Made by a program: the position numbers and the translations under genes. Under the pieces are notes generated by a model that worked only from the letters and a program-made list of their open reading frames with translations, was not told the origin of the DNA and did not search any database. A DNA stretch of 64,000 nt from Paraburkholderia haematera. GTDB taxonomy: Bacteria > Pseudomonadota > Gammaproteobacteria > Burkholderiales > Burkholderiaceae. Positions 8,192 to 16,784 of the stretch are shown in pieces. Positions within the stretch are counted from its first letter, which is position 1. Every line of letters starts with the position of its first letter. The stretch is taken from contig NZ_CAJNBK010000003.1 in assembly GCF_905220975.1 (NCBI RefSeq), positions 310,001 to 374,000 on the forward strand, given 5' to 3'.

Positions 8192-11100
8192 TCAATAAAC
8201 AAATGCATTGGCCAGCAGGCGATTCACACTGGTCACCCCCGCTTTCAGCCTGCCGGGCTGGGGCGGTTTCGAATCGGACAGCGGCCTGCCCTCACTGGAT
8301 TCCGTCGACGTCACCTTCTCCTCGCCTGCTGTGGGCTTCGCCCGGCTTTCCGTGGCTTTACTCGTGACTGGATGGGGCTGCGTTGGCGCACTGGCCGCTG
8401 CTGTCTGACGGGAGCTTGCATCCATGGAAACGTCTTTATCATTGCCGGTCGCCCGGCTGCTGCCGTCTGGCCAACCAGAGGGAAGCGGCACCTCCGCAAG
8501 CCTAGCGGATTCCAGCATCGCTGCCGGCAATGGCGGAGGCCCGCCAAGCGCCTGCTTCTGGGCGCGCTGCGACGAACCCGTCAGGAAAATCCGCTGCGGC
8601 AGGGAAAAGTGCCGGAGGGCGAGCATGTCGAGCGGCCCCGCCCCAGCCTCACTGCGCAGTTGTACCTTCAGTGGGATGCCGAGACTCTGGTCGGGCGTCC
8701 AGGCAAGCAGATAGCGTGCGTTGTCCTGCGGCGTGACCGTCGCGCGCTCGAGTAGCCGGATCAGTCCGAACCGGCCCTGCGTATCGAGGGCCGATCGCAG
8801 CCCGCCTTCCTGCGTCTGCCATTCGATGCGCGAGATGTTCTCCAGCGTGTCGCCCGGCCAGATAAACGGCGTCCACTCTTCCTTCTGATTGAAGTAATGC
8901 AGTTCCCTGCCCGACAGCACGAACTTCATGTCGGTGACGCCCGGTGTCGGCACTGCGCGCAGCTCGAAACGCACGCGCGCATCGCCAGAGGGGAAGAGCG
9001 AGGTCGAAACACGCATGAGCGTGTTCAACGCGGTGAGGAAGCTGGGGTCGATCGTCAGCGAGTTATTACCGGACCCCTGCGCGGGGACCCAGCGGTCGCC
9101 CTGGCGCTCGACGACGCCCGCCAGTTGCGCAGTCACGAACTGGGTAATCACGCCGCTGTCGAGGCGCATGAAGCGGGCCATTTCCGGTAGCGATGCGTCG
9201 TTGTCGGAGTCGGCGAACGGATAGCGGCCACCGAAGTTCCGGTTCCAGTCGGCGAGAATGCCGGTGCGCCACGTCTCGTTCAGGCTCGATGCCGCCGGCT
9301 GCAGCACGACCTGCCAGGTCTGGTCGAGCGGCTGCTGGAACAGGTCACCGAAGCCCGCCCATTGCTGGCCGAGGCTCGCGGCCACCCGGCTCGCGTAGTC
9401 GCGGCTGTCGGCGATATCCGAGGTCTTGCCTTGCAGCACGGCCTGTGCTGCCGCGCGCGACATCGCGTCCGGATCATTGCCCATCATGATTTGCTGTAGC
9501 TTCAGGCGCATTGCGATAACGCGTTCCATGTAGCGTGGCACGCTGAGCTCGCTCGTGGCGGCTGATTGTGCTGCGGCGTTGCTATTGCCTGCGGTATTGC
9601 CCGTATTGGCCAGATCGCTGCCGGCTAGACGCAGGAGCGGGCCGAATGCGGACGCGAGCGGCGCGGTGTTCTGCGGCTGGGTTGCCTTCGTTGGGTCCCT
9701 CTCGGCAGCACCAACCAGTTGCTGCGCCTTGTTGATCAGCGTGTCGGACAACGAGTGCGTGGTCGCACCCGCGCCTGCCTGATACACGACCACATTCATC
9801 AGCGCTGCGAGCGGCGAACGCTGGGGATCGGCAAGCAGCGTCAACTGGTCGACGGTGCCCGAGAGCGTCGTGGCGGGTTGCCAGCGCACACTGTTGAGGA
9901 ACTGCTCCCAGGCGCGGGTGTAGTCGTCGAAGTAGCGCTGTTGTAGTTCGGCTTTCAGCGATGAGGTTGGTGTCGCGCTGGTTCGGGCGTCCCCCAAGGT
10001 GACTTCCTTCGGGGCGTCTGATAGTACCCAGTCGGCGGCGACGCTGTTCTGTTCGCTTGCCTCATCAATCGCCTTCGAAATCCGCTCGTCCCATGCCGCG
10101 CGCGTGAAAACGCCCGGCACGGTCGACGTCGTGTTGAACAGTCCGCGGCTGCTCGTGTCTCCGAGGAGTGTCGCGAGCGACACCGGCGGATACTTGGGCT
10201 TTGCGTCGTCGACGATCTGCTGATAGAGCGTTTCGGTCGAGTTCTGGATGCCTCTCACGCCGATCACCGTCTGCCGCGTTGCATTGACAAGTCCTGCGTC
10301 CGGGATGATCGCGAGCGACGACGAGCTGTTGGCCGCCACGCGTTGTCCGAGATGGTTCGCGTAGAACGCGGCCTGATGCTGGCGCAAGTCCTGCCATGCT
10401 CCTTCACTCAGGGTCGAGCTGACCGGGTGGACGGGCGCTCCGGTTGCGAACAGTTGGGGCGTGAGGAACTTCGCTTCGGCGTGCTGAGGTTTCGCGAGCA
10501 TCAGGTATGTTTTTAGCGTGTCGTACGCCGACTTGATCTGTGCATTCCCGCCGCTTGCTATTTCCGCATCAGATAGCGAGGCCAGTTGCCGCAGGCGTTC
10601 CTCGAGCTTTGCGCGGATCGGGGCGACAACGATTCGGGCGGCCGCACTTTCGTAGGCTGGCCACAGCGCCGCGAAGAGTTCTGCGTCGCGGTTGAGGCCG
10701 AAACGCGTGGTCCACGGTGCGCCGTCGTGCTGACGGACTTCCAGCGTGTCGAGCTGCTTTTGCAGGACGTCCAGGGTCAGGGCGGCCTGTGTGGGGTCCT
10801 GTGCGGTGGAAAGTGTTGCCGTTGTGTTCGCCGCCGCCTGGATCGTCGCGCGATTCGTGAAGCCCGAAAGCATGGTGCCGGTGATCCAAAGGCCAGTCAG
10901 CGTCGTGGCGAGCCACGCTGCGGTCGTCGAGAACGAGAAGCCGACGCGGCGGCCGTGGATGCGGCGGCTGTGGTTGGCGACTGTCTGCCAGACCGTACGT
11001 TGCCGCATAGGATCGACTGCAACGTCGTTATCGGCTGCAACGTCATCCTTCGCGGCCTCTGGAACCGCTGCAGCGCGCTCCTTGAAAAGCGGCGTGAAAA

Positions 11101-12055
11101 GCACGCCATGAATCGCGCTGCGCCAGATACGCGACTGGCCGACCTGGCTCACAAGATCCGACAGTGCGCTACCGTATTGCGCGATGTGGTGGGACAGTTC
11201 GGCGCGGTAACGGTCTGTCGCATCTTTCGTGAGACGCACGACACCGGCATCGGCGAGATCGTCGGAGACTCCACGCAGTGAGGCGATAACGTCGCCCGAT
11301 TCAAACCGTGAGTTCGCCCACGTGCAGCCGATCGCCTCGTCCGGCTCGGACGCATCGCTGCCGGCCTCCGTCAAGTTGAGCAGATACGCCGGAGCAGCCC
11401 AGCGCAACGCACGGGCGTGGCGAACCAGACGCTTGGCGGTGCTTTCCGCGTCGAAGGGCCGATTGCCTGAGGTATGGGTCGGCACCACTGCCACGATGGC
11501 ATCGACCGGCCGCCGGCGCCGCAGGCGACGGATCTGATCGAGCCAGACGGTACTCAGTTGGTCGCCGGTCTGCCTCGCGTAAAGCAGGATAGTGTCGCCC
11601 GAGATCGTGAAGCCGTCTTGCACGAGAGGGGGTGCCAGGCGCTTGACGATCGCCTCATCCCCAGCAACAACTACCCACCGATCCCGGTATTGCCAGCGCC
11701 AACCATGACGCTCGCGAAGCGCATTGCGCAGCGCATCGGGTCGCCCCAGATCCCCATCTTGCGACGGCGTAGCTTCTCCAGCGCCACCGCGAGCTTGTCG
11801 CTTCCAATCGTAGTGCGCGAGCCACCTTGCCGCACGCATCGAGGCAATCCACAACACAACCGCCTCGAAGTACTTCACGAGAATAACGGATATAAGCAGG
11901 CCCGAAAACAGACACAGTTCGATAATGATTCGTGTATCGCGCGACCATCCCTGCCCGGGTCCCTCGACCCAAACGGCGATGCCCAATGCAAAGAAAACGA
12001 TAGCAATTGCGATACCGATGTAGAGCGGTACAGGCAGTGGTTTGTGTTCACTCAT
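8192..12055 (-). CDS. tssM: T6SS inner-membrane protein TssM (IcmF family), P-loop apparently lost
   Basis: TssM spans the inner membrane and periplasm and joins TssL to TssJ. The 1287-residue product has an N-terminal membrane pair (PLYIGIAIAIVFFALGIAVW and a second hydrophobic stretch near residues 40-65) and a third segment near residue 380 (AAWLATTLTGLWITGTML). A long periplasmic part with IcmF-type FYANHL and GRELHYFNQKEEW segments follows. The ATG at 12055 overlaps the upstream stop as ATGA; an in-frame GTG lies at 12070. The cytoplasmic domain that normally carries GxxGxGKT reads VVVAGDEAIVKRLAPP instead, and the DTAGR motif is replaced by ILLYARQ. ATP binding is therefore unlikely. 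A dispersed repeat copy lies inside the gene (9985-10020). Confidence 0.93.
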   Translation of the reverse strand: MSEHKPLPVPLYIGIAIAIVFFALGIAVWVEGPGQGWSRDTRIIIELCLFSGLLISVILVKYFEAVVLWIASMRAARWLAHYDWKRQARGGAGEATPSQDGDLGRPDALRNALRERHGWRWQYRDRWVVVAGDEAIVKRLAPPLVQDGFTISGDTILLYARQTGDQLSTVWLDQIRRLRRRRPVDAIVAVVPTHTSGNRPFDAESTAKRLVRHARALRWAAPAYLLNLTEAGSDASEPDEAIGCTWANSRFESGDVIASLRGVSDDLADAGVVRLTKDATDRYRAELSHHIAQYGSALSDLVSQVGQSRIWRSAIHGVLFTPLFKERAAAVPEAAKDDVAADNDVAVDPMRQRTVWQTVANHSRRIHGRRVGFSFSTTAAWLATTLTGLWITGTMLSGFTNRATIQAAANTTATLSTAQDPTQAALTLDVLQKQLDTLEVRQHDGAPWTTRFGLNRDAELFAALWPAYESAAARIVVAPIRAKLEERLRQLASLSDAEIASGGNAQIKSAYDTLKTYLMLAKPQHAEAKFLTPQLFATGAPVHPVSSTLSEGAWQDLRQHQAAFYANHLGQRVAANSSSSLAIIPDAGLVNATRQTVIGVRGIQNSTETLYQQIVDDAKPKYPPVSLATLLGDTSSRGLFNTTSTVPGVFTRAAWDERISKAIDEASEQNSVAADWVLSDAPKEVTLGDARTSATPTSSLKAELQQRYFDDYTRAWEQFLNSVRWQPATTLSGTVDQLTLLADPQRSPLAALMNVVVYQAGAGATTHSLSDTLINKAQQLVGAAERDPTKATQPQNTAPLASAFGPLLRLAGSDLANTGNTAGNSNAAAQSAATSELSVPRYMERVIAMRLKLQQIMMGNDPDAMSRAAAQAVLQGKTSDIADSRDYASRVAASLGQQWAGFGDLFQQPLDQTWQVVLQPAASSLNETWRTGILADWNRNFGGRYPFADSDNDASLPEMARFMRLDSGVITQFVTAQLAGVVERQGDRWVPAQGSGNNSLTIDPSFLTALNTLMRVSTSLFPSGDARVRFELRAVPTPGVTDMKFVLSGRELHYFNQKEEWTPFIWPGDTLENISRIEWQTQEGGLRSALDTQGRFGLIRLLERATVTPQDNARYLLAWTPDQSLGIPLKVQLRSEAGAGPLDMLALRHFSLPQRIFLTGSSQRAQKQALGGPPPLPAAMLESARLAEVPLPSGWPDGSSRATGNDKDVSMDASSRQTAAASAPTQPHPVTSKATESRAKPTAGEEKVTSTESSEGRPLSDSKPPQPGRLKAGVTSVNRLLANAFVY
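9985..10020 (-). repeat. Dispersed KEV-type repeat inside tssM
   Basis: Read on the gene strand, this segment is GACGCCCCGAAGGAAGTC followed by a CCTTGGGGG-type hairpin, and it is translated as DAPKEVTLGDA. It closely matches the copies at 28274-28307, 54873-54908 and elsewhere. Confidence 0.7.
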
Positions 12056-13299
12056 ATTTGCTTTCTGCACACGAGGGCAATCATGTCACAGCCCTCCTGG
12101 GTAAGGACGAGTTGCGGATCGTCGGTGAGCGACGCGTGTTCCGCGGCCAGGGCCGTTGCCAGCCAGCTACCCGCGCCGTCACACGTTCCAACCGTCGCGC
12201 CAAGGTCAACCCATCGCGTTTGCTCGCCGAACTTAAGCGATGATTTGATCGAACGCACGACCTCATCAGCGAGCGCGTGGCTCCACACCGTCTTGATCTC
12301 TGTTGAATCGGCCTGCCCCCAGCGCGTGGCAAGTTCGAGTGCCGTGCCAACCACGTCTGACGATTTGATAGCCGGGCGATGCAGGCGTAGCGATGTAGTC
12401 CCGCTTGCAGGCGTGTTCTGGACGATGCGAGGGCGGCCCAGCAGCAGCGCAACGCCTGTCTCGGCAACGCCGTCCTGTAACCGTTCACTAACCGCTCGAC
12501 GCAACTGGATCGCGATCAGCAAATGCGCCTCGCCCGGCTTCAGGTCGTCGTGCCAGGCGTCCGCTTGAAAGAGCGACGGGTGCTCTCCACTTGCATTGAC
12601 GGTCACTCGCGAAGCCGGTGCCTTGGCCAAAATCAGTTCCTGCACGCGGAAGCGCACATCCGCCAAGTCCAGTTCCGACCGTATGCGCAAATCGACCTGA
12701 AGATCGGTGCGACCAGGCAGCGCGGCCAGCTCGGTAGTAATCCTGTCAACTAACCTGTTCAGGAGCCAGTCGAACACCACCCGATGACGTGCGTGCTCGG
12801 TCAGTTCATTTCCCGCATAGAACGGCTTTTCAGGGATTTCCAGCCACCGTGCCTTGACATCGAGCCCCCGTACTGCCCGGCTGGATCGAGCGACCATCTG
12901 CACACTACCGTTGACCAGTCCCTCGATGCCGTTCTCCTTATCATCACTGGAGAAACACCACGCGTGCCCGAGCACCGCGAGAGGTGCGCTGGCCAGTTCG
13001 TGGCATTTCCGTTCTTCATCGTCGCCGATGCGATTGTTCGCAATGGCTCCGCTGCGTCGGGCGTACGCATAGCCGAGATAGCAGCAAAGCAGGAATGCCC
13101 ACGCAAAAATCGGATAGCCGATGACGCAGAACCAGAACCACGCGCTGTTCGTCGGCCTTCCTGCGGGCCACAAAAAAATCGCCACAGCCGCGCCCAGGCA
13201 CATCACCACGCCGAGCAGGAAAGCCCAGAGAAGTTTCGATGGTCGCGGAGGCTCCGGCACCGGGACCCGTGGCGGCACCCTTCCAAAGTCGATTGGCAT
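12052..13299 (-). CDS. T6SS-associated membrane protein of unknown function, coupled to tssM
   Basis: I do not recognise a named family. The 415-residue protein starts with a Pro-rich cytoplasmic tail (RVPPRVPVPEPPRPSK). Two adjacent membrane segments follow (about residues 25-46 and 55-78), then the basic stretch YARRSG and a large soluble domain of about 330 residues containing HAWCFSSDDKENGIEGLV. The gene starts directly after the PAAR stop codon. It overlaps the tssM ATG by 4 nt, so it is translated with the secretion machinery. By position it may assist or replace part of the TssM cytoplasmic domain or handle the PAAR/effector complex; this is inference only. Confidence 0.7.
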   Translation of the reverse strand: MPIDFGRVPPRVPVPEPPRPSKLLWAFLLGVVMCLGAAVAIFLWPAGRPTNSAWFWFCVIGYPIFAWAFLLCCYLGYAYARRSGAIANNRIGDDEERKCHELASAPLAVLGHAWCFSSDDKENGIEGLVNGSVQMVARSSRAVRGLDVKARWLEIPEKPFYAGNELTEHARHRVVFDWLLNRLVDRITTELAALPGRTDLQVDLRIRSELDLADVRFRVQELILAKAPASRVTVNASGEHPSLFQADAWHDDLKPGEAHLLIAIQLRRAVSERLQDGVAETGVALLLGRPRIVQNTPASGTTSLRLHRPAIKSSDVVGTALELATRWGQADSTEIKTVWSHALADEVVRSIKSSLKFGEQTRWVDLGATVGTCDGAGSWLATALAAEHASLTDDPQLVLTQEGCDMIALVCRKQI

Positions 13300-13557
13300 C
13301 TAGCGAACCGTCGCCCCGTCCGATGTAGCAATGAGGAAGCTGCCGCATTGAGTTCGATCGCCATCACGCGACACTGGGACGCCAGCGTCTGTCATGCTGG
13401 TGCCGCCCTCGATAATTTCGTTGTTGCCGTGGATCGGGCACGACACGATGTCGCCAATCCGTGCCGCCCGGCGACCCTTGATCTTGATGCGGTCGGAACC
13501 GCTGAGGATCTTTCCGCCGTGGCTCGTGCTATCGCCTTCGTATGCTAGTTTTTTCAT
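13300..13557 (-). CDS. PAAR-domain T6SS spike tip protein
   Basis: PAAR proteins sharpen the VgrG spike and can link effectors. The 85-residue product begins MKKLAYEGDSTSHGGKIL and shows the repeated family pattern: GDIVSCPIHGNNEIIEGG, GVPVSRDGDRTQCG and a final LIATSDGATVR. His and Cys residues are suitable for the tip metal site. It is a single-domain PAAR with no fused toxin. The ATG at 13557 is chosen because it opens the domain; upstream in-frame codons are not family-like. It lies between the immunity array and the accessory membrane gene. Confidence 0.9.
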   Translation of the reverse strand: MKKLAYEGDSTSHGGKILSGSDRIKIKGRRAARIGDIVSCPIHGNNEIIEGGTSMTDAGVPVSRDGDRTQCGSFLIATSDGATVR

Positions 13558-13770
13558 AACGTTGATTACCAGTGTGTTATATCTGAGAAGCGAATCATTT
13601 ACGTAACACATGACCATTCGCTTGCTCAAAATCGATTTTCATCTATTCATCGCATGGTTCATCCATCGAAGTGGCCAGGTCGCTTCTCACAATGTGCATT
13701 TTTGTTTTTGCGATCCAGGCTCGACGAGTCATACGGCCACGCTTTTCGACACGACCACTAAGGCGCCAGT

Positions 13771-14559
13771 CTATTTCTTTGCCTGCGCGTCAATATTAAA
13801 CGCACTGCACATTAACCACATCTCCAATGGTTTTGCGCCTCCAGAGTGGTGGACTTGACACCATCCCGCTGTAGCTTTGTCAACAGTGGCTCGATCTCCT
13901 CGAATCATGTATTTTTTTGTCTTACTTCTAACATTAGGACCGTCAAACAGATAGCTTTTATCTTTCAATCTAACAGAAATAAATCCGTCCCTATTCATCA
14001 GCAAGGCGAAAGGAGAACCCATTGCCTGCTGGACATCCCTTCTTGACTGGTAAGGGAATTTATAAGTTACTCTTCGTCCATCCGACAGCCAGCTGTAATC
14101 GGCCCCAAACCAATCAGAAGCGCGCTCATCACGACGCAGGGTGTGCCCGATCGGGTCAAAGACAGAAACCGAGTAAAATTTACCCGACGAATTTGACTCT
14201 ACAAGGGATTCTCGTACTTCCAGGGAATGGATCACAAAGATTTTTTCTTGCTGATCGTGACCAACACTCGACGAAAATGCGTCAATAATCTCACCTGGTG
14301 TATTGTCAAAAAGGAGACCCCGGCCTCCCGCCTTCACTGGGACATTTTCATTGAAAATATAATACAAAGAAATCGCATCGGCACTGATCTGCGTCTTGGT
14401 CCCAGGGTCCAAGACTGGCTCCTGAACAAAGCAGATAGTTCCGTTCTTTATCCTCAGCGGCGGATAACTTTCCTGGCCATGGATATCGGCACATGTGCTC
14501 TCGGCATATACCGAACCACTTATAAGTGCGATCGCCAGAAAAAACCAGCACTTAATCAT
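13771..14559 (-). CDS. Secreted/periplasmic protein of the effector-immunity island, family B member 1
   Basis: The function is not recognised. The 262-residue product has an N-terminal signal peptide (MIKCWFFLAIALISGSVYA, cleavage before ESTCAD) and three further Cys in the mature protein. The ATG at 14559 has a GGGGGG ribosome-binding stretch about 6 nt upstream. Its C-terminal half (KIFVIHSLEV, FYSVSVFDP, VTYKF) resembles the neighbouring 14707-15252 product (KLFIIVTWAA, YQVFAYDE, VTYKY), so the two are probably paralogs. Composition is clearly more AT-rich than the tss genes. Position between effector and PAAR suggests an immunity or immunity-like role. Confidence 0.6.
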   Translation of the reverse strand: MIKCWFFLAIALISGSVYAESTCADIHGQESYPPLRIKNGTICFVQEPVLDPGTKTQISADAISLYYIFNENVPVKAGGRGLLFDNTPGEIIDAFSSSVGHDQQEKIFVIHSLEVRESLVESNSSGKFYSVSVFDPIGHTLRRDERASDWFGADYSWLSDGRRVTYKFPYQSRRDVQQAMGSPFALLMNRDGFISVRLKDKSYLFDGPNVRSKTKKYMIRGDRATVDKATAGWCQVHHSGGAKPLEMWLMCSAFNIDAQAKK

Positions 14560-14706
14560 CAGTACCCCCCGACGAAAAATATTGATTGAATATAGAAGAA
14601 ATTTCCCTTTTGAACTGCCGTTGTCCTGCCGATGTGCCGGTTGAAATCGTCGGTGCCGACGACACGACTGGATTTTGCACAAAATCTTGTTGTCGTCTCA
14701 ATGAAA

Positions 14707-15252
14707 TCACTTGTAGCCCCATTCGAGGAGCTGACGTTTTACAGCTGGTGCGTTCTTATATTTGTATGTTACAGACTGTCCTTCGCGCGTACCGTCGAAG
14801 CCAACGCCGAAGCGTTTGGTCAGTCCGGTATCCTGCTGCAACTTCAGCAACGTCCCGCGTTTCTCGATCCGTTCGTCGTAGGCAAACACCTGATAAATGC
14901 TTCCCCCAGTTCCTATAGATGGACTGTCAGCAGCCCAAGTCACTATGATAAAAAGTTTCTTCGGCTTTTTACCATTCACGAATACGCTCTTGATTTCCGG
15001 AGTAACCCCGCCCTCCGCCTCATACACATCAACGAAAACACTGCCTGCTGCTCTAACACGCGTTATATATGCCCCTACGCCTTCGCCATCCTGGCTCTGC
15101 TCCGAACGGAACTCTATGCTCGCCCCATCACCCAAAAACGGAATGCGGTAACTCTGTTGTCCAGCTGCGCTCGATACACCGGAGCAGAAAGTGGTGAGAC
15201 TCAAACTCAGAATGAACACTCGCACAACAGTTGTTAAAACATTTTTTATCAT
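14707..15252 (-). CDS. Secreted/periplasmic protein of the effector-immunity island, family B member 2
   Basis: The 181-residue protein has a signal peptide (MIKNVLTTVVRVFILSLSLT through SSAAG) and a mature beta-rich sequence. The ATG at 15252 follows AGGTGA at standard spacing. It shares a spaced pattern with the 13771-14559 product: KxxFIIx, YxVxxYD, a Phe/Gly-rich stretch, then GxxVTYKY near the C-terminus. No enzyme motif is visible. Low GC and the location in the array suggest a horizontally acquired periplasmic immunity-type protein; function is inferred from context only. Confidence 0.6.
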   Translation of the reverse strand: MIKNVLTTVVRVFILSLSLTTFCSGVSSAAGQQSYRIPFLGDGASIEFRSEQSQDGEGVGAYITRVRAAGSVFVDVYEAEGGVTPEIKSVFVNGKKPKKLFIIVTWAADSPSIGTGGSIYQVFAYDERIEKRGTLLKLQQDTGLTKRFGVGFDGTREGQSVTYKYKNAPAVKRQLLEWGYK

Positions 15253-15467
15253 TGATCACCTGCCACACTCTGAAACTGATCAGCCAATGCTACTTTGAAG
15301 ATGCACTTATACATTTCAACAGCGATCTTTCTCGAGGCAAAAAACTCTTTTTCATGATTTGTCTCGCATAAGTCCGAGGTGCCGCAGTTCGTTACGAAGG
15401 GCATTCCCTGAAATTAAAGTTCGACTATTTCGAACCTATGCTTCGATAACTTTCTTTTGTGATGTCG

Positions 15468-15911
15468 CTATACGCTCCCTGGTGTATCGAGGCATCGTAT
15501 GCCACATACCTGATCGGAGATTTTCGTTGCCCCCATGTATACGACGATGCCGGCCGAAAATGTTGGTCCTTCATCTGTCTTAACAGACTTATCGTACAGA
15601 TAGTAGGTATACCCTGCTCTAGAGAATCGAATATGCGCCTCCCCTCCACCGGAATATGGAGTACTAGAGAAATAAAAAACCTTCCCCTTACGAGCACGAC
15701 TTTCAGAAATCTCAAAATTTACTTTATTGGCGACAGCGCTACGGCAGGAAAGAGTGCCGACATCTTTAGATTCACATAGCGACGAGAATGATTTTTGCAT
15801 TTCGCAAGTAAATGTTTCTGCCTCGTGTGCTTTGCACATTCCTTCAGCGTGAGCGCAGGACATCGCTACCAGGTTCGCCAACGTAATAATGGCAGTTATG
15901 TTTTTTTTCAT
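15468..15911 (-). CDS. Probable periplasmic immunity protein, family A member 2
   Basis: The 147-residue protein has a signal peptide (MKKNITAIITLANLVAMSCA, cleavage near HAEG). The mature part begins MCKAHEAETFTCEMQ and continues with SSLCESKDVGTLSCRS, a Cys-rich pattern shared with the 16284-16784 product (LCQPHEEVYFSCQ, MSVCASG). Both then carry KxFYFSS/KLFSISD and YTYYLY/YHYVLY segments, so they are paralogs. The ATG at 15911 is the only start giving a clean signal peptide. The gene lies 4 bp after the orphan GH19 tail, repeating the toxin-then-immunity order of the neighbouring pair. It probably protects against a variant of the same toxin. Confidence 0.7.
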   Translation of the reverse strand: MKKNITAIITLANLVAMSCAHAEGMCKAHEAETFTCEMQKSFSSLCESKDVGTLSCRSAVANKVNFEISESRARKGKVFYFSSTPYSGGGEAHIRFSRAGYTYYLYDKSVKTDEGPTFSAGIVVYMGATKISDQVCGIRCLDTPGSV

Positions 15912-15915
15912 GCAA

Positions 15916-16263
15916 TTACTCCGCGGAGAAGCCCAAAAGAGAGGCAACACTGTTGAAGCGATAAAGTCTATCGCCATAGCCGTTTTGCCCACCGTTGACA
16001 ATTTGTTTGACAACTTCAACAGTCCCAGTATCAGTAACGGAATTAAGATTGCTATGCGCCCAGAAGACAAATGCAGATCCGACTCTGTATTCTACATTTG
16101 AGGATACGAGCTCCGAGTTTGTGACAAAGTCTCGTATATCATCTGGAGACCGGCGATTGTGCTCGTCCCGAAACAATTGGTAGCCGGCCTTTCCAGTCAC
16201 TTGTATGACTCCTCGCCCGCTATACTTGAACCCATCTCGGCTCGGTTCATCTCCGCTCCCCAT
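15916..16263 (-). pseudogene. Orphan C-terminal GH19 toxin tail (truncated effector)
   Basis: The frame encodes the last ~115 residues of a GH19-type domain: DGFKYSGRGVIQVTGKAGY, then VGSAFVFWAHSNLN and a final YRFNSVASLLGF. This matches the effector segment GWRYRGRGLKQLTGRANY and its continuation SAAYFWVGHNLP. Similarity extends a few codons upstream of the ATG at 16263, up to an in-frame TAA at 16288-16290, just after the immunity gene stop. The catalytic Glu region of GH19 is missing, so the fragment cannot be active alone. It looks like a swapped-out or recombination-donor toxin tip kept with its own immunity gene. Confidence 0.75.
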
Positions 16264-16283
16264 CCTATTTGCGTCGACATAAC

Positions 16284-16784
16284 TTAGTTATCGATGCCAT
16301 CGATAGGGGAAACTGTTTTCATTCCTCGAAATGCTCGGGGGCTGATGGGCTGATAGGTCCCGGGGTCGCAGGTTCGATTTGAAATCACCTCCCCTCTCCT
16401 CTTTATATAAATCCCACTTGGCTCTCCTTGATACAATACATAATGATATTTACCAGAATCAAATTTCACATGCGTAAAATTTATGTTTCCTTCCGATATA
16501 TCGCTGATCGAAAATAATTTTTTGGGCGGATATGGTTTTTCCGGATATTCAAGTTCAATATTTCCAATCCTGCCAAATCGATATTGAACGTATCCATTAT
16601 CTGGCGAAATATTTCCTGAAGCGCAGACTGACATGACTTTCCCACCAATTTGACAGCTGAAATACACTTCCTCATGAGGTTGACAAAGCGTATTTTCGTC
16701 AGCCCCAGCTTTGACATCAAATAAAATCAGTCCTGCGACAAAAATTGTCATTTTGATCGCATTCAATCCAAGTCCTACATTCAA
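16284..16784 (-). CDS. Probable cognate periplasmic immunity protein of the GH19 effector, family A member 1
   Basis: The 166-residue product has a signal-like N-terminus (MNVGLGLNAIK then MTIFVAGLILFDVKAGA) and a mature Cys-containing beta-rich part (LCQPHEEVYFSCQIGGKVMS). The start is TTG at 16784, chosen because AGAGGAGA lies 6 nt upstream and the TTG overlaps the effector stop as TTGA. An internal ATG at 16751 would lack a positive n-region. The tight overlap with the effector gene and export to the periplasm, where peptidoglycan hydrolases act, support immunity. It is paralogous to the 15468-15911 product. No known inhibitor family was recognised. Confidence 0.72.
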   Translation of the reverse strand: MNVGLGLNAIKMTIFVAGLILFDVKAGADENTLCQPHEEVYFSCQIGGKVMSVCASGNISPDNGYVQYRFGRIGNIELEYPEKPYPPKKLFSISDISEGNINFTHVKFDSGKYHYVLYQGEPSGIYIKRRGEVISNRTCDPGTYQPISPRAFRGMKTVSPIDGIDN

